Made by a program: the position numbers and the translations under genes
In this document: piece by piece, positions 11,101 to 20,864 of the stretch
How the letters are laid out: each line of letters begins with the position of its first letter
Numbering within the stretch: the first letter of the stretch is position 1
The notes under the pieces: model-generated
Told to the model about the DNA's origin: nothing
Seen by the model: the letters and a program-made list of their open reading frames with translations, nothing else
Databases searched by the model: none
NCBI GenBank assembly: GCA_000621425.1
Contig: KK211275.1
Location: 598,523-662,522 of the forward strand
Length of the DNA stretch: 64,000 bases
Source: Lachnospiraceae bacterium AB2028
GTDB lineage: Bacteria; Bacillota; Clostridia; Lachnospirales; Lachnospiraceae
Direction: 5' to 3'

Positions 11101-11540
11101 TCAAAGGGCGTTTTGCTGACAAAAGCAGCCATCATTCCAAAAAATACAAGAAAAGCTACGGAACCTATTTTTTTAACAAGCGGGATTCTGTTTTCAATAA
11201 AAAGAGCGCGGTAGATAATATATCCCATGAGAACCACCGGCAGAATATAGGCCATTATTCCCAAAAGACCTGAGAAAAAGACTTTTAAAGCAGGCCCAAA
11301 TGCACCGCTGATCAGGCCTATCATACACAAAAAGATTACCAGCAATACACAAAAAGATACCAGCATGAAAATAAGGAACTTGTCGTCTCCGCTAAGTGAA
11401 TTTCCGCTGCTCTTTTTTCTTCTTGAAGAAGCTGATGTAGCCCCCCTCTTTGGAGTGCTGCGCCGTGCAGATGCACTTTTCTTTGTTGTTTTTTTTCTTC
11501 CCGATGTGGAAGAAGATGTAGTTCTTCTCTTTGTAGCCAT
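8115..11540 (-). CDS. ftsK: FtsK/SpoIIIE DNA translocase
   Basis: Membrane-anchored motor that pumps DNA through the closing septum. The 1141-residue protein has a basic Ser/Thr/Lys N-terminus (residues 1-50), about four membrane helices between 55 and 205, and then a very long charged linker (about 210-660) with an Arg/Glu-rich coiled-coil part and an acidic part. The motor core follows, with Walker A GSTGSGKS near residue 808 and Walker B VDELADLM near 917. The DNA-reading winged-helix gamma domain is at about 1070-1138 ([20 protein letters not shown]). The linker is longer than in SpoIIIE of Bacillus and recalls E. coli FtsK. The ribosome site is weak (AGG, then A/T-rich). Confidence 0.95.
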   Translation of the reverse strand: MATKRRTTSSSTSGRKKTTKKSASARRSTPKRGATSASSRRKKSSGNSLSGDDKFLIFMLVSFCVLLVIFLCMIGLISGAFGPALKVFFSGLLGIMAYILPVVLMGYIIYRALFIENRIPLVKKIGSVAFLVFFGMMAAFVSKTPFDTMADMTEGKLSLLYQAGKGGGVLFGMLAFCFYKIFGTVGSIILLILLMIISLALLLGPDFFIYLGYVKDFLFTRDTVTEDDYSEDERREALERRRRRLEERKLRNEEKRALKEEKALEREEARERWAEKKRQSQESDGFNSPDDEIIQAEENIRAQAEAARRKEEAERRREEAENKRREQQLKKEQAEDAAILAGSMRKNKEKDKKKSVTFVSPGKLDDIHEITIIANPTGFKNDSVDLMPIGMNGSGELGDITEISAADIHAVPNPLDLPNTDTSTALNDTLSANTPTVSNKKETEAPLIIKVNEDLLQKNESSDSFSISEIIADEDVKIISSEVTEPNKAGESLFAEKNDNSKADEIDIADPAETLSDNKIEESENRSDNDSEKVASLDDISEEKDSNKIVFSTEERLSEPAETENDALSDKLEVKADPATDDKTDEKIDAPEPLQDMRAFLPPDLSGMPTPVTERTHQQENKEPEKNENDSSDSDSSETVKKDTPAKPVKKKKAYTVPPVSLLEVNEKNKGGDTDESLKETAMLLQDTLKNFGVKATVEHISQGPSVTRFELKPEAGTKVNKILNLTDDIKLNLAAQDVRIEAPIPGKAAVGIEIPNKEKIPVLIRDLIDSKDYKSSQANLTYAVGKDITGKIIVSDIAKMPHLLVAGSTGSGKSVFINTLILSLLYKSSPEDVKLIMIDPKVVELSVYNGIPHLLLPVVSDPRQANAALAWAVAEMMRRYKAFSDFSVRDMRGYNEKAEGNGVEKLPHIVIIVDELADLMMVAQKDVEASICRLTQLARAAGIHLIIATQRPSVDVITGLIKANMPSRLAFRVSSGVDSRTILDTVGAERLLGNGDMLFHPQSFNKPLRVQGAFVSDDEVMRVVEFLKKNAGDDVYDNEVAEKISSMANSESSASASSDGAATDSGKDYDTYFADACRFVVEKQKASASMLQRVFKVGYNRAARMVDQMEEAGVIGSEEGTNPRKVLMDKSTLEDFLSNI

Positions 11541-11563
11541 TATTAAAAACCTATCAGATAGAT

Positions 11564-12925
11564 TCAGTCATCAATGTCAAAAAAATCCATGCCGTTCAGA
11601 TCCTCTATATCAAAATGCATCTGCGCGGCCGATACCGGATAATCAAAATCCATATTCCGTGTAATATGTTTCTTGGGATGCGGAAGTGGATTAGCAATTT
11701 TTGCAGCGCCAACATATTTTCCCATAGAGCGAGCACTGCTCTCGATATTAGAAACAATCACATCGTTAGGCAGTTTTAAATTACTGGTTATAGCCGTGCT
11801 TGATCCCTTTCCCATAGGAGACGGCTTTTTTTCTTTAACAGTTTCATCAGCAGTATCCGTTACCCTAACAATCGTTTCTTTTTGAACGTCATCACTGCCA
11901 ACATTAACATTATCAGGCTCCGGTTCCTCATTTTTTACATTCTGAGTACCATCAGTCGATTCATTATTTGTTATTTTTTCAACCGCTTCTTTATCATCAT
12001 CTGATGCATTATTCTCATCATTCTCGACTTTTTCTGTTCTGTCGTCAGCAGTTTCCACAGAATCTTCAGCCGTATCAGTATCCGCATCATTCACAGCTGT
12101 CTTAGTTTCATCCTGTGGCGCAATCTCATTCTCACTTACAGCTGTTACCGTATCAGATTTTCCCTCTTTTTCATCAAAAATCTCAGATGATTTATCTGCA
12201 ACACTCCCCTTATTATCCAAACCTGTCTGATCATTTTCCTTCTTATCGGTCCCAATCTCAGCTTGATCATCCGCTTCCTTACCATCCACGACCTGAACTT
12301 TTTCATCCTGTTCTGTAACAGGTGCAGCCGTCTTTTTAACAGGATAAGCACGATTTCTCATAAAACGACTTCTTTTACGTAGGTCTTCTTCAGGCTGGTC
12401 TTTTTTCTTTGCCTCATATTCAGCCTGCAGTGCCATGGCTGCTTTTACAGCATCAGATATTTCCTTTTGTGGCGCGTTATTCACTTCATCTGATGTTTTT
12501 GTAATATTTGCCTCATCTTTTTTTAACGCAAGCTCCGCCTCGGTGTTAACCGTATCATTGAGAAACTGTTTTTCCTTAAGAGCTTCAGCCTTTTTTTTGA
12601 TTTCCTCAGAAATATCAGTTTCAGGCTCTTTGTCGGCATCAGAAAACTTTTCAGCAGAAGTTTCTTCATCAAAAGCAATGTCCTGTCCTGAAGATAATTT
12701 AGCATCACCTTTTCCAGTCTCAGTTTCGACTGTGTTTTTATCATCATCCAGTCTGGGCGGTTCTATAGCCGGCATCGGATGCAATACAGCACCATTATCT
12801 TCATTATCTTTTTTTTCAGGAGTTTTTTTCAAGAAATCAAGCGTAGCCTCTAATTCACTTAAATTAGGGCTCTCAATATGCTCCATTTCTTCAAATTTGA
12901 GATTTTTTTTCTTTGCAAAAAGCAT
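11564..12925 (-). CDS. Acidic, mostly disordered protein of unknown function
   Basis: I do not recognise this 453-residue protein. Residues 50-370 are low complexity, dominated by Glu, Asp, Lys, Thr and Ala, with no predicted fold. The ends look ordered: an N-terminus starting MLFAKKKNLKFEEMEHIES and a C-terminus with PLPHPKKHITRNMDFDYP and an acidic FFDIDD tail. Such conserved ends on a variable linker suggest a tether or adaptor. A GTG at 12940 overlaps the stop of the glycosyltransferase gene, but GGAGG four bases before the ATG at 12925 is the better ribosome site. It lies immediately before ftsK, which has a similar acidic linker. No membrane segment or signal peptide. Confidence 0.75.
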   Translation of the reverse strand: MLFAKKKNLKFEEMEHIESPNLSELEATLDFLKKTPEKKDNEDNGAVLHPMPAIEPPRLDDDKNTVETETGKGDAKLSSGQDIAFDEETSAEKFSDADKEPETDISEEIKKKAEALKEKQFLNDTVNTEAELALKKDEANITKTSDEVNNAPQKEISDAVKAAMALQAEYEAKKKDQPEEDLRKRSRFMRNRAYPVKKTAAPVTEQDEKVQVVDGKEADDQAEIGTDKKENDQTGLDNKGSVADKSSEIFDEKEGKSDTVTAVSENEIAPQDETKTAVNDADTDTAEDSVETADDRTEKVENDENNASDDDKEAVEKITNNESTDGTQNVKNEEPEPDNVNVGSDDVQKETIVRVTDTADETVKEKKPSPMGKGSSTAITSNLKLPNDVIVSNIESSARSMGKYVGAAKIANPLPHPKKHITRNMDFDYPVSAAQMHFDIEDLNGMDFFDIDD

Positions 12926-12936
12926 AAAACCTCCGG

Positions 12937-13935
12937 TCACTCTCCGTCTGCGCTGCCGGCAGACGACATGTCACTATCCTCTATGAAATAGAGGGGCCTG
13001 TTCTTGACTTCTGCATAAATTTTACCAATATATTCCCCTATGACGCCAAGCGACAGGAGTTGCACTCCCCCCAGGAACCATACAGAAAGTATCAGTGATG
13101 TCCAGCCGCGCTCCACATCATTAGTAAAATATGAAATGAATGCATAAACAGCTGCTGCAAAACAAATAATAAGAACCACTATGCCTATGCTGGTTATCAT
13201 CTGCAGTGGTTTTGTACTAAAGGACGTAATGCCGTTTAATGCAAGGGCAAGCATCTTACGGAAAGGATACTTTGATTCTCCAGCCGTTCTTGCCTTTCTC
13301 TCATAGCTAACTTCGTCGGTTTTAAACCCTAATTGCGGAATAATGCCTCTGATATAAAGGTTTTTCTCCCGATACTCAGCCAAAGCCTCTACCGCCCGCC
13401 TGCTCATAAGCCTAAAATCCGCATGATTATATACAGTCTTTACTCCCATGGCCGCCAAAAGCTTGTAAAACATCTGAGCCGTAGTCCGTTTTAAAAATGA
13501 ATCCGACTTTCTTCCGGAACGCACACCATATACTATATCCGCACCGGCCAGATACTTATCCACCATATCAGAGATGACATTCACATCATCCTGAAGGTCA
13601 GCATCTATGGATATCATCATATCAGCATATTTCTTTGCTGCCATGAGGCCTGCAATAAGCGCACTCTGGTGTCCTCTGTTGGCCGAAAGCGTAACAAAAC
13701 AAACATGATTGCGTTCTTTAGCATACTCACGCAGCATCGGAAGCGTCCTGTCTTTTGAGCCGTCGTTTACGAAGAGCACAAAAGAACTGCTTGCGATTTT
13801 TCCGTCAGCAATCATCCTTTCAATGAGCTCCGTGAGTACATCAACCGTAGTCGGAAGCATCTCTTCTTCGTTATAACAAGGCACCACGATCGAAAGGCAG
13901 TTGCCTTTTTTTAAGTCATTTTCACTATTATTCAT
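12937..13935 (-). CDS. Family 2 glycosyltransferase, DPM1/GtrB-like, with C-terminal membrane helices
   Basis: Transfers a sugar from a nucleotide donor, probably to a lipid (polyprenyl phosphate) at the membrane. The GT-A domain begins SIVVPCYNEEEMLP, contains the ISIDADLQDD metal/donor motif, and the acceptor-side segment with ADFRLMSRRAVE typical of GtrB/ArnC-like enzymes. Two hydrophobic helices occur near the C-terminus (about residues 240-262 and 274-297), followed by the family phrase GVIGEYIGKIYAEVKNRP. The frame is open to 14013, but this would overlap yebC by 86 bases; the ATG at 13935 overlaps the yebC stop by only eight bases and gives the normal GT2 N-terminus. Sugar and acceptor are unknown. 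Confidence 0.88.
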   Translation of the reverse strand: MNNSENDLKKGNCLSIVVPCYNEEEMLPTTVDVLTELIERMIADGKIASSSFVLFVNDGSKDRTLPMLREYAKERNHVCFVTLSANRGHQSALIAGLMAAKKYADMMISIDADLQDDVNVISDMVDKYLAGADIVYGVRSGRKSDSFLKRTTAQMFYKLLAAMGVKTVYNHADFRLMSRRAVEALAEYREKNLYIRGIIPQLGFKTDEVSYERKARTAGESKYPFRKMLALALNGITSFSTKPLQMITSIGIVVLIICFAAAVYAFISYFTNDVERGWTSLILSVWFLGGVQLLSLGVIGEYIGKIYAEVKNRPLYFIEDSDMSSAGSADGE

Positions 13936-14656
13936 CCCAGTTCGTGTAAACGTTCTGAACATCATCATCTTCATCAAGAAGATCGAGTATCCTTGTAAGA
14001 TTCTTGACTGCATCAGGATCCGTTACTTCTACATAATTCTGTGGAATCATGGTAACCTCAGCACTTGCCATAGGAATTTTTTCATCCTCAAAGGCTTTTC
14101 TTACTTCATCAAAAGCATCAGGAGTCGTAAGGATCTCATATGAATCATCTTCTTCACTGAAATCATCAGCCCCTGCATCAAGTGCCTTTTCCATAAGCGT
14201 ATCGGCATCAAGCTCACATTCTTCTTTGTCTATAATGATCTGGCCCTTCTGGTCAAACATAAAGGACACACAGCCCTGTGTACCTATGCTGCCGGTTCCC
14301 TTTGTAAATGCAGACCTTACATTTGCTGCAGTACGATTTTTATTATCCGTAAGAGCCTCCACTATAATCGCGGTTCCGCCGGGACCGTATCCTTCATAGG
14401 TTACGTGTTCATAATTAACATCGCTACCTGCACCTGCAGCCTTCTTTATGCCTCTTTCGATAGTCTCATTAGGCATATTAGCTGCTTTTGCCTTCTGCAC
14501 TACTGTTGCAAGCTTGAAATTGTTATTGATGTCCGGACCACCTTCCTTAACGGCAACGGCGATTTCCCTTCCTAATATTGTAAATATTTTGCCCTTTGCT
14601 GCATCATTTTTTTCCTTTTTGTGCTTAATGTTGGCAAATTTCGAATGACCTGACAT
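13928..14656 (-). CDS. yebC: YebC/PmpR family protein
   Basis: Family now linked to relief of ribosome stalling at proline-rich stretches and, in older work, described as a transcription regulator. The 242-residue product starts with the family hallmark MSGHSKFANIKHKKEKNDAAKG and contains YEGYGPGGTAIIVEALTDN. AGGAGG lies six to seven bases before the ATG. A good sigma-A-type promoter stands just upstream, so transcription can restart here within the long gene run. Confidence 0.95.
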   Translation of the reverse strand: MSGHSKFANIKHKKEKNDAAKGKIFTILGREIAVAVKEGGPDINNNFKLATVVQKAKAANMPNETIERGIKKAAGAGSDVNYEHVTYEGYGPGGTAIIVEALTDNKNRTAANVRSAFTKGTGSIGTQGCVSFMFDQKGQIIIDKEECELDADTLMEKALDAGADDFSEEDDSYEILTTPDAFDEVRKAFEDEKIPMASAEVTMIPQNYVEVTDPDAVKNLTRILDLLDEDDDVQNVYTNWDE

Positions 14657-14692
14657 AAAAACCTCCTACAATTAAATTTACATAACTCAAAA

Positions 14693-14721
14693 ATTATAAC
14701 ATAAACTGCAGTTCGCCGCAA
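14693..14721 (-). promoter_or_regulatory. Promoter for yebC and downstream genes
   Basis: Read on the minus strand there is TTGCGG (14721-14716), a 17-base spacer and TATAAT (14698-14693), about 37 bases before the yebC start. Both boxes and the spacing fit a vegetative sigma factor. Confidence 0.7.
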
Positions 14722-14732
14722 TCCATTACAGC

Positions 14733-16061
14733 CTACTCCTCGTTCCCTTCTTCTGTAGTATTTTCAGTATCATTTACGGTATGAACCGGACTTAAACCCA
14801 CCAGTTTTATGATTTTATCCGCAGCCTCCAGCACCTCGAAATGATAACCGTCTATATCGGTTTCAAAATACTCATTATCTTCCGGAATATGTCCCATCCT
14901 GTCAGTAAGATAGCCGTTTATTGTCTCGAAATCACACTCACCAAAATTAATACCAAAACGTTCGTTTAAGTCATCAAGCCTTGTGAAACCATCTATTTCG
15001 TAAACTTCACCGTCACCGGTTATCATTTCCCGTTCCCTGTCATACTCATCTCTTATGCTGCCGACAATTTCCTCCAATATATCCTCCATGGATACAATGC
15101 CGGAAGTCTGACCATATTCGTCCGTTACGATAACCATCTGCGTATTAGATGATTGCATTTCACTAAACAGGTCGTCTATGCTCTTAGTCTCCGGAACAAA
15201 AAAAGTTTCCAGAAGACTGTCCTTGATATCTGCAAGAGTCGGGTTTCTTTTGGGATTCTGTTCTAAAAGTCTGACCGCGTCCTTGATATGTAATATGCCT
15301 ATGATGTGATCCAGATCCTCATGGTAGACCGGATACCTGGAATAGCTTGAATTCAGTATATCCTTAAGCGCATCTTTAAGCTTGACTGTATCCTCGAAAG
15401 CAGCGATCTTATTTCTTGGCACCTGTATACTTGATGCTTCCGTTTCTGACAGCTCAAAGATATTATTTATCATCCTGGCTTCGCTTTCTTCAATGGTGCC
15501 GCTCTCCTGCCCTTCGTTTACTATCGCTAATATCTCGTCCTCCGTCACATTGTCATCCGCAGGATTTCTCTTTACACCAAATATCCCGGCTAAAAGCCCT
15601 GAAAATGAATTTATTGTAAAAACAAAGGGAGTCAGAACCACTGACAGTATATGCCATATAGAATACAGTTTTTCCGCAAACCTAAGATGATGAAACCGTC
15701 CAAGGTAAAATGGAAACATTATGCCTATAATTCCCCAGACAATAAAAATGGCTGCAAGAATAAGAATATCAAATATCACCGGATGGCTTATGGGAAAAGC
15801 TGCTGTACTGCGAAAAAGAAAATATACAAAAGAAAAATCAAAAGGTACAAGCAGCACCAGCCCCGTACATATAAGCTTTTCCGGATGGTCCTTTACAGAC
15901 GCCCTTCTTTCATCAAGGGTATCCTCATCATCCTGAGACAAAGCTGAAAGTGCAGCAAGATACGCGGTAAACAGGCCATTTATGACCATTGAAAAAACAA
16001 GGAACAGTACCATAAACCTGATTTCGTGAAAAAACTGATCATATGATATATTCATTGTCAT
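14733..16061 (-). CDS. CNNM/CorC-type membrane protein with CBS pair (hemolysin family)
   Basis: Membrane protein of the family proposed to export or sense divalent cations such as Mg2+. The 442-residue product has an N-terminal DUF21/CNNM membrane domain with about four helices (residues 10-165), a pair of CBS nucleotide-binding domains (about 205-335, with YSRYPVYHEDLDHIIGILHI and DEYGQTSGIVSMEDILEEIVG), and a C-terminal CorC/HlyC domain (about 350-425). The ATG overlaps the alr stop as TAATG; a second ATG two codons on has better spacing from GAGG, so the true start may be six bases later. 'Hemolysin' is a historical name only. Confidence 0.93.
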   Translation of the reverse strand: MTMNISYDQFFHEIRFMVLFLVFSMVINGLFTAYLAALSALSQDDEDTLDERRASVKDHPEKLICTGLVLLVPFDFSFVYFLFRSTAAFPISHPVIFDILILAAIFIVWGIIGIMFPFYLGRFHHLRFAEKLYSIWHILSVVLTPFVFTINSFSGLLAGIFGVKRNPADDNVTEDEILAIVNEGQESGTIEESEARMINNIFELSETEASSIQVPRNKIAAFEDTVKLKDALKDILNSSYSRYPVYHEDLDHIIGILHIKDAVRLLEQNPKRNPTLADIKDSLLETFFVPETKSIDDLFSEMQSSNTQMVIVTDEYGQTSGIVSMEDILEEIVGSIRDEYDREREMITGDGEVYEIDGFTRLDDLNERFGINFGECDFETINGYLTDRMGHIPEDNEYFETDIDGYHFEVLEAADKIIKLVGLSPVHTVNDTENTTEEGNEE

Positions 16062-17194
16062 TATCCTCTACGGTAAACCCTGGGTACTCGTTTTCCTATA
16101 TCACAAACTGCTTCATAATTGATGCGGTCAGAAAGCATAGCAAACTCATCCATAGTGATTTCTTCATCACCGTCTCTTCCTACCACGGTAACAATATCCC
16201 CCACGGATATCTCATCATTCATACGTATGTCCACCATAAGCTGGTCCATGCACACGCGACCGACCACATTGTATCTTTTGCCTCTGATAAGAACTACCCC
16301 CTTATTAGAAAGACTCCTGGGGAAACCATCTGCGTAACCTATGGAAACAGTAGCTATCCTGGTCTCCTTATCGGTAATATAGGTTCCGCCGTAGCTTATT
16401 GCCGTTCCGGCAGGTACATCCTTGATAAAGATAACAGAGCTTTTTATCTCCATCGCAGGCTTTATCTTGATGCTGTCCTTATTCACTTCATCAGAAGGCC
16501 AAAGGCCGTATGTTATAATTCCGGATCTTACGATATCAAAATGAAGCTCCGGCATATCAATTATTGCCGCACTGTTTGCACAATGCTTAAGTGGAATCTT
16601 TATGCCATTTTTCTCGATCTCATCCGTAAATTCTTTAAATGTATTCAGCTGCTCATAAGCTGCGGATTTATCCATTTCATCGGCTCTCGCAAAATGAGTA
16701 AATATTCCCTCTACTTCGATTCCGCTCATATAGCTTACCTGTTCAACGAACTCAAGGCCGCGCTTATTCGGAGTTATGCCTATACGCCCCATGCCTGTAT
16801 CAACCTTAATATGAACCTTGCACTTCCTGCCCAGCTGGTTTGCGACTGCATTTATCTTTGATGCAGAATGCAGGTCAAATATCGGGATCCTGATGCCGTT
16901 TGCAACAGCCATGCCGTACATTGCAGGCGCAACATAACCTAAAATAAGTATGGGCTTGTCACAACCGATATGAACTATCTCCATGGCCTCATCTATAGTA
17001 GCGACAGCATAACCCCAGAGTGAATCAACATCTGCAAGGGTCCTTGCTACAGCAACAGCCCCGTGGCCATATCCGTCAGCCTTGATAACAGCCATTATCT
17101 TGGTATCATTAGGTATACGCTCAGCAACAGCAAGAATATTTTCCTTTATATTTTTTAAATCTACGGTAGCACTTACACGTTCTGTATTTAACAT
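16061..17194 (-). CDS. alr: Alanine racemase
   Basis: PLP enzyme interconverting L- and D-alanine for peptidoglycan. The PLP lysine is K38 in VIKADGYGHGA, and the second catalytic base, Tyr, is in ISYGGTY of the C-terminal domain; SIGYADGFPR and GRVCMDQLMVDI are also family signatures. The 377-residue length is usual. GGAGG is just upstream of the ATG. It follows nnr by 14 bases; nnr-alr is a common Firmicute pairing. Confidence 0.96.
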   Translation of the reverse strand: MLNTERVSATVDLKNIKENILAVAERIPNDTKIMAVIKADGYGHGAVAVARTLADVDSLWGYAVATIDEAMEIVHIGCDKPILILGYVAPAMYGMAVANGIRIPIFDLHSASKINAVANQLGRKCKVHIKVDTGMGRIGITPNKRGLEFVEQVSYMSGIEVEGIFTHFARADEMDKSAAYEQLNTFKEFTDEIEKNGIKIPLKHCANSAAIIDMPELHFDIVRSGIITYGLWPSDEVNKDSIKIKPAMEIKSSVIFIKDVPAGTAISYGGTYITDKETRIATVSIGYADGFPRSLSNKGVVLIRGKRYNVVGRVCMDQLMVDIRMNDEISVGDIVTVVGRDGDEEITMDEFAMLSDRINYEAVCDIGKRVPRVYRRG

Positions 17195-17208
17195 ATTTTC
17201 CTCCCCGT

Positions 17209-18762
17209 TTATTTATACACATTCGGAAGATTTCTGATCATGTCTGACGGCAGCATCGCCGCAGCACTTTTTTCCTTTGCTGCTATGTCACCTGCCTTAC
17301 CATGAAACCACACGGCTGATGCGACAGCCCTGCAATGATCCATATCAGTACCTTCAGACTTAACTGTTTTTGACACAAAAGCGGCAATGATCCCGCTTAA
17401 AACATCTCCGCTCCCTGCTGTCGCCATGCCGTCATTTCCGGTATCATTCAAATATACATTATTGCCGTCTGTAACTATAGTAGTGGCATTCTTAGCCACA
17501 ATAATGCCACCAATCTCATCTGCTTTTTGAGCAACGCTTTCCGGACTGCTGCATGAAGTATCCGGAAACAGTCTTGACCATTCACCGGGATGCGGGGTTA
17601 TGACAGTGATCAGTCCCTTTGCTTTCCTGGCTGTCAGAATGTTCATGTTATTGGCTATATGATTAAGCCCGTCAGCATCAATGACTATCGGTTTATCTTT
17701 GGCCAAGGCAACTTCAAGTACACCATCCATTATCAGGGCATTTTTGCCCAGACCACAGCCTATGACTACACAATCACACCAGCTCACGTTTTCTTCCATT
17801 TCCTTGTATGATATTTTGTCGTAAGCCGCAAACATTGCCTCCGGGATTTCATGCATGAGCATCGACAGGTTTTCGCTGTACGAAAGCACCTTAACCATTC
17901 CGGCGCCGGCAGCAAAGCAGGCTCTTGCATTCAATATACACGCTCCAGGCATTCCCTTAGATCCGCATACACACAGTACTTTTCCGAAATTAGATTTATT
18001 TCCGGACGGATTTCTATGCATAATATCTTTAACATCATCTTCTTCTAAACTTAACGGAAGAAGTTCATCCGAGCCTAAAGATAATAAGCCATCCTGATAC
18101 ATCCTGTTTATATCAGGAGTGTTTACAGCCAGATCTTCTATAAGCTGTACCTCGCCGGTATATGTCCTGCCTTTTGAAATCAGACATCCCCTTTTAATAG
18201 CAAAAAATGTCACCGTTTCATCAGCATATACAGCATAGCCTAAAACATCGCCGGTATCAGACGACAGGCCTGTAGGAATATCTACAGCAATAACCTTGCA
18301 TTTTGTTTTTTTCTTTAAATCGTTTATTAAGCAGACAGCCGCCAGGTATTCACCGGAAACAGGACGATTTAATCCTATTCCTAATAAGGCATCAACAACC
18401 GCATCATATCTTTTATTCTCATCAAGGCTTTCAAGTCCCGTAAATAAAACCTCTTTTTCATACAGGGAATCAAGCATCTTCTTTTGGGTCTGCCATTCGA
18501 CGCTGGCATGTTCTATATTGCCTATAACACATACGGTTACGCCCACGCGTGAATTTGCGAGCATCCTTGCAACAGCAAGACCGTCAGCGCCATTATTCCC
18601 TGTACCTGCAAAGACCAGTACTTCATGCTCTGCATGTTTCATTACTGTTTCAAAAACAGCAGATGCAGCATATTCCATCAAAAGTAAAGAAGGAACACCT
18701 GATGTCTCTTTCAGGTATTCCTCAAGGGCTTTTGTCTGTTTTGTTGTCAGTACTGCCTGCAT
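17209..18762 (-). CDS. nnr: Bifunctional NAD(P)H-hydrate epimerase / ADP-dependent dehydratase
   Basis: Repairs hydrated NADH and NADPH. The 517-residue protein joins an N-terminal epimerase domain (YjeF_N, about residues 1-215, with FAGTGNNGADGLAVARML) and a C-terminal ribokinase-like dehydratase domain (about 225-517, with GSKGMPGACILNARA, TPHPGEWSRL and TAGSGDVLSGIIAAF). Both halves look intact. The ATG has no clear Shine-Dalgarno sequence; I keep it because the N-terminal helix matches the family. It lies 40 bases after a coiled-coil gene. Confidence 0.94.
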   Translation of the reverse strand: MQAVLTTKQTKALEEYLKETSGVPSLLLMEYAASAVFETVMKHAEHEVLVFAGTGNNGADGLAVARMLANSRVGVTVCVIGNIEHASVEWQTQKKMLDSLYEKEVLFTGLESLDENKRYDAVVDALLGIGLNRPVSGEYLAAVCLINDLKKKTKCKVIAVDIPTGLSSDTGDVLGYAVYADETVTFFAIKRGCLISKGRTYTGEVQLIEDLAVNTPDINRMYQDGLLSLGSDELLPLSLEEDDVKDIMHRNPSGNKSNFGKVLCVCGSKGMPGACILNARACFAAGAGMVKVLSYSENLSMLMHEIPEAMFAAYDKISYKEMEENVSWCDCVVIGCGLGKNALIMDGVLEVALAKDKPIVIDADGLNHIANNMNILTARKAKGLITVITPHPGEWSRLFPDTSCSSPESVAQKADEIGGIIVAKNATTIVTDGNNVYLNDTGNDGMATAGSGDVLSGIIAAFVSKTVKSEGTDMDHCRAVASAVWFHGKAGDIAAKEKSAAAMLPSDMIRNLPNVYK

Positions 18763-18802
18763 CTGTAATCTGCTTTATAAAAAAGTATTTTCTATATCTG
18801 TT

Positions 18803-19543
18803 TTATTCGCCGGAGCTGTTGTCATTCTCTTTGTTTTCAGTGTTTCCGGAATCGTTCTGGCTGCTATTTCCCTGTGCGCTATCGACCTGCGGCTTTTCAG
18901 CCGTTTCAGGCTCTGACTTTTTAGGCTTTGCACTTCCGGGAGGCACGATCGGATTGTCACCGGGATTGTACTGCATGTCAAAGATATCAATAACTTCAGG
19001 CCCAAAAATATCATGCATGTAGGAATACATCTGCTGTATCTTTATCTTGCATTCCTGACGGCGCACCACATTTTTCTTTAACTCAATACGGATGCCGGCT
19101 ATCCACTCATCAAGTTCTTTTTCTTTTTCGGTCTTTTCCTTGATGACATCATAGCAGACTTCCATTGTATCAAGCATTAAGGCTATATTGACTTCGTTGA
19201 TCTGTGCAGGGAGATCTAAAAGTTCATCCTGGTACTTATCGATCAGCGCATTGCACTCGTTGATGCTGGCCGAATACTCAGCATGCTTAGTCTCAGCATC
19301 ATCTTCGTCCATTACATTCACTATCTTGTCCATAAGATCAGCTTTCTTCTTACGGATGGACTTAAGTTCTGTATTTACCTTGCCCTGCTGTTTTAACAGA
19401 TCTTTTAATTTTTTTTCCTTCTCGATCATCTCCGGTGTATGATCGATGCCTGCCATAAGCTTATACCACTTATTATCAAGTGAAATGATAGGAATCTTTT
19501 TCCCTTTAAGGGCAGGCCTGAAAACATCATCCGTTCTGGACAT
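18803..19543 (-). CDS. Coiled-coil protein of unknown function
   Basis: A 246-residue protein I cannot assign. Residues 1-32 form a small ordered N-terminus (KGKKIPIISLDNKWYKLM). Residues about 35-170 are a strongly heptad-like Lys/Glu/Leu-rich coiled coil with a break near residue 115. The last 50 residues are Pro-, Ser-, Gln- and Glu-rich and probably disordered. No signal peptide or membrane helix. GAGGCGG precedes the ATG. It is 16 bases after icd and 40 before nnr, so co-transcribed with both; the context is housekeeping and gives no specific role. Confidence 0.8.
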   Translation of the reverse strand: MSRTDDVFRPALKGKKIPIISLDNKWYKLMAGIDHTPEMIEKEKKLKDLLKQQGKVNTELKSIRKKKADLMDKIVNVMDEDDAETKHAEYSASINECNALIDKYQDELLDLPAQINEVNIALMLDTMEVCYDVIKEKTEKEKELDEWIAGIRIELKKNVVRRQECKIKIQQMYSYMHDIFGPEVIDIFDMQYNPGDNPIVPPGSAKPKKSEPETAEKPQVDSAQGNSSQNDSGNTENKENDNSSGE

Positions 19544-19559
19544 AAAACCGCCTCTTTTT

Positions 19560-20765
19560 TTACTGGTTTTCCAGAGTTGTCCTGATCTCTTTTATGAAAT
19601 CACCGCTGTTCAAAACCTTTACATCCTTTAATGATGTGATAAGAGCCAGGTCCTTTGTCATGCGCCCGCTTTCTATGGTACCAATGGTTGCTTTCTCAAG
19701 ACGGTCAGCAAAGTCGCAAAGTTCCTTATTGCCGTCCAGCTCGCCACGCTTGCGCAGTGCGCCTGTCCAGGCAAATATGGTAGCCACTGAATTAGTGGAT
19801 GTCTCCTCGCCTTCCAGATGCTTGTAATAGTGTCTCTGTACGGTTCCGTGTGCTGCCTCATACTCATAAATTCCGGCAGGAGAAACCAGGACAGAAGTCA
19901 TCATTGCAAGAGATCCGAAAGCTGAGCTTACCATATCGCTCATTACATCTCCGTCATAATTCTTGCATGCCCAGATGATACCGCCCTTGGACTTCATTAT
20001 GCGGGCAACAGCATCGTCAATAAGGGTGTAAAAATAAGTTATTCCGGCATCCTTGAATCTGTCGCTGTAATCTTTCTCATATATGTCATTGAAAATATCC
20101 TTAAAATTATGGTCATACTTCTTTGAGATAGTATCCTTCGTAGCAAACCAGAGGTCCTTTTTGCTGTCCAGCGCATAAGTAAAGCAGGCATGCGCAAAGC
20201 TCTCTATGGACTTATCAAGGTTATGAACTCCCTGCATGATGCCGGGGCCTTTGAATTCCTGTATAAGCTCCCTGGTCTCGTTTCCGTTTTCATCTTCAAA
20301 TACAAGATATCCCTTACCCGGACCCGGAACCTTTATCTCAACATTCTTATATACATCACCATAAGCGTGCCTTGCAAGAGTTATTGGTTTCTCCCAGTTC
20401 CTTACGCAGGGTTCGATTCCCTTTACAAGAATCGGTGTCCTGAATACTGTTCCGTCAAGGATGGATCTGATGGTACCGTTAGGGCTCTTCCACATCTCCT
20501 TAAGGTCATATTCCTTTACCCTGGAAGCATTAGGAGTAATGGTCGCACACTTAACAGCAACTCCCAGCTCCTTGGTCCTTTCAGCCGCCTCAACGGTTAT
20601 CTTGTCATCAGTCTCATTTCTCTTCTTAAGACCGAGATCATAATATTCAGTATTAAGCTCAATATAAGGTGTTAAAAGTTCATCCTTGATCATCGCCCAG
20701 AGGATTCTGGTCATCTCATCGCCGTCCATCTCAACCAGCGCAGTATTCATAGCTATCTTGCTCAT
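19560..20765 (-). CDS. icd: NADP-dependent isocitrate dehydrogenase (eukaryote-like subfamily)
   Basis: Oxidative decarboxylation of isocitrate to 2-oxoglutarate, feeding glutamate synthesis. The 401-residue protein begins with the [11 protein letters not shown] motif and has the substrate loop [17 protein letters not shown], the metal-site segment YDGDVMSDM and the NADP site [10 protein letters not shown]. These mark the homodimeric subfamily shared with eukaryotes rather than the E. coli Icd type. It is the first gene of the compact run that extends down to position 1 and has its own promoter. Confidence 0.96.
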   Translation of the reverse strand: MSKIAMNTALVEMDGDEMTRILWAMIKDELLTPYIELNTEYYDLGLKKRNETDDKITVEAAERTKELGVAVKCATITPNASRVKEYDLKEMWKSPNGTIRSILDGTVFRTPILVKGIEPCVRNWEKPITLARHAYGDVYKNVEIKVPGPGKGYLVFEDENGNETRELIQEFKGPGIMQGVHNLDKSIESFAHACFTYALDSKKDLWFATKDTISKKYDHNFKDIFNDIYEKDYSDRFKDAGITYFYTLIDDAVARIMKSKGGIIWACKNYDGDVMSDMVSSAFGSLAMMTSVLVSPAGIYEYEAAHGTVQRHYYKHLEGEETSTNSVATIFAWTGALRKRGELDGNKELCDFADRLEKATIGTIESGRMTKDLALITSLKDVKVLNSGDFIKEIRTTLENQ

Positions 20766-20816
20766 GTAAGTAAGTCTCCTTTTGTGTATTATTCTTTAGC
20801 AGTATCTTTTCGCTGT

Positions 20817-20822
20817 ATTATA
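20817..20822 (-). promoter_or_regulatory. Putative -10 box upstream of icd
   Basis: TATAAT on the minus strand, 51 bases before the icd ATG. The -35 region is weak (TACACC at 17 bases). The gap 20766-20864 holds nothing else I can identify, and I see no convincing terminator for the preceding BspA-like gene. Confidence 0.5.
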
Positions 20823-20864
20823 TCAATTTTTATTAAAACGGTGTAGTGCATTGAAAAGTTCAAA

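Noticed and set aside
16043-16861. 272-codon open frame on the plus strand antisense to alr
   Set aside because: The alr frame has all catalytic motifs and good signals; the opposite frame has no domain and no ribosome site.
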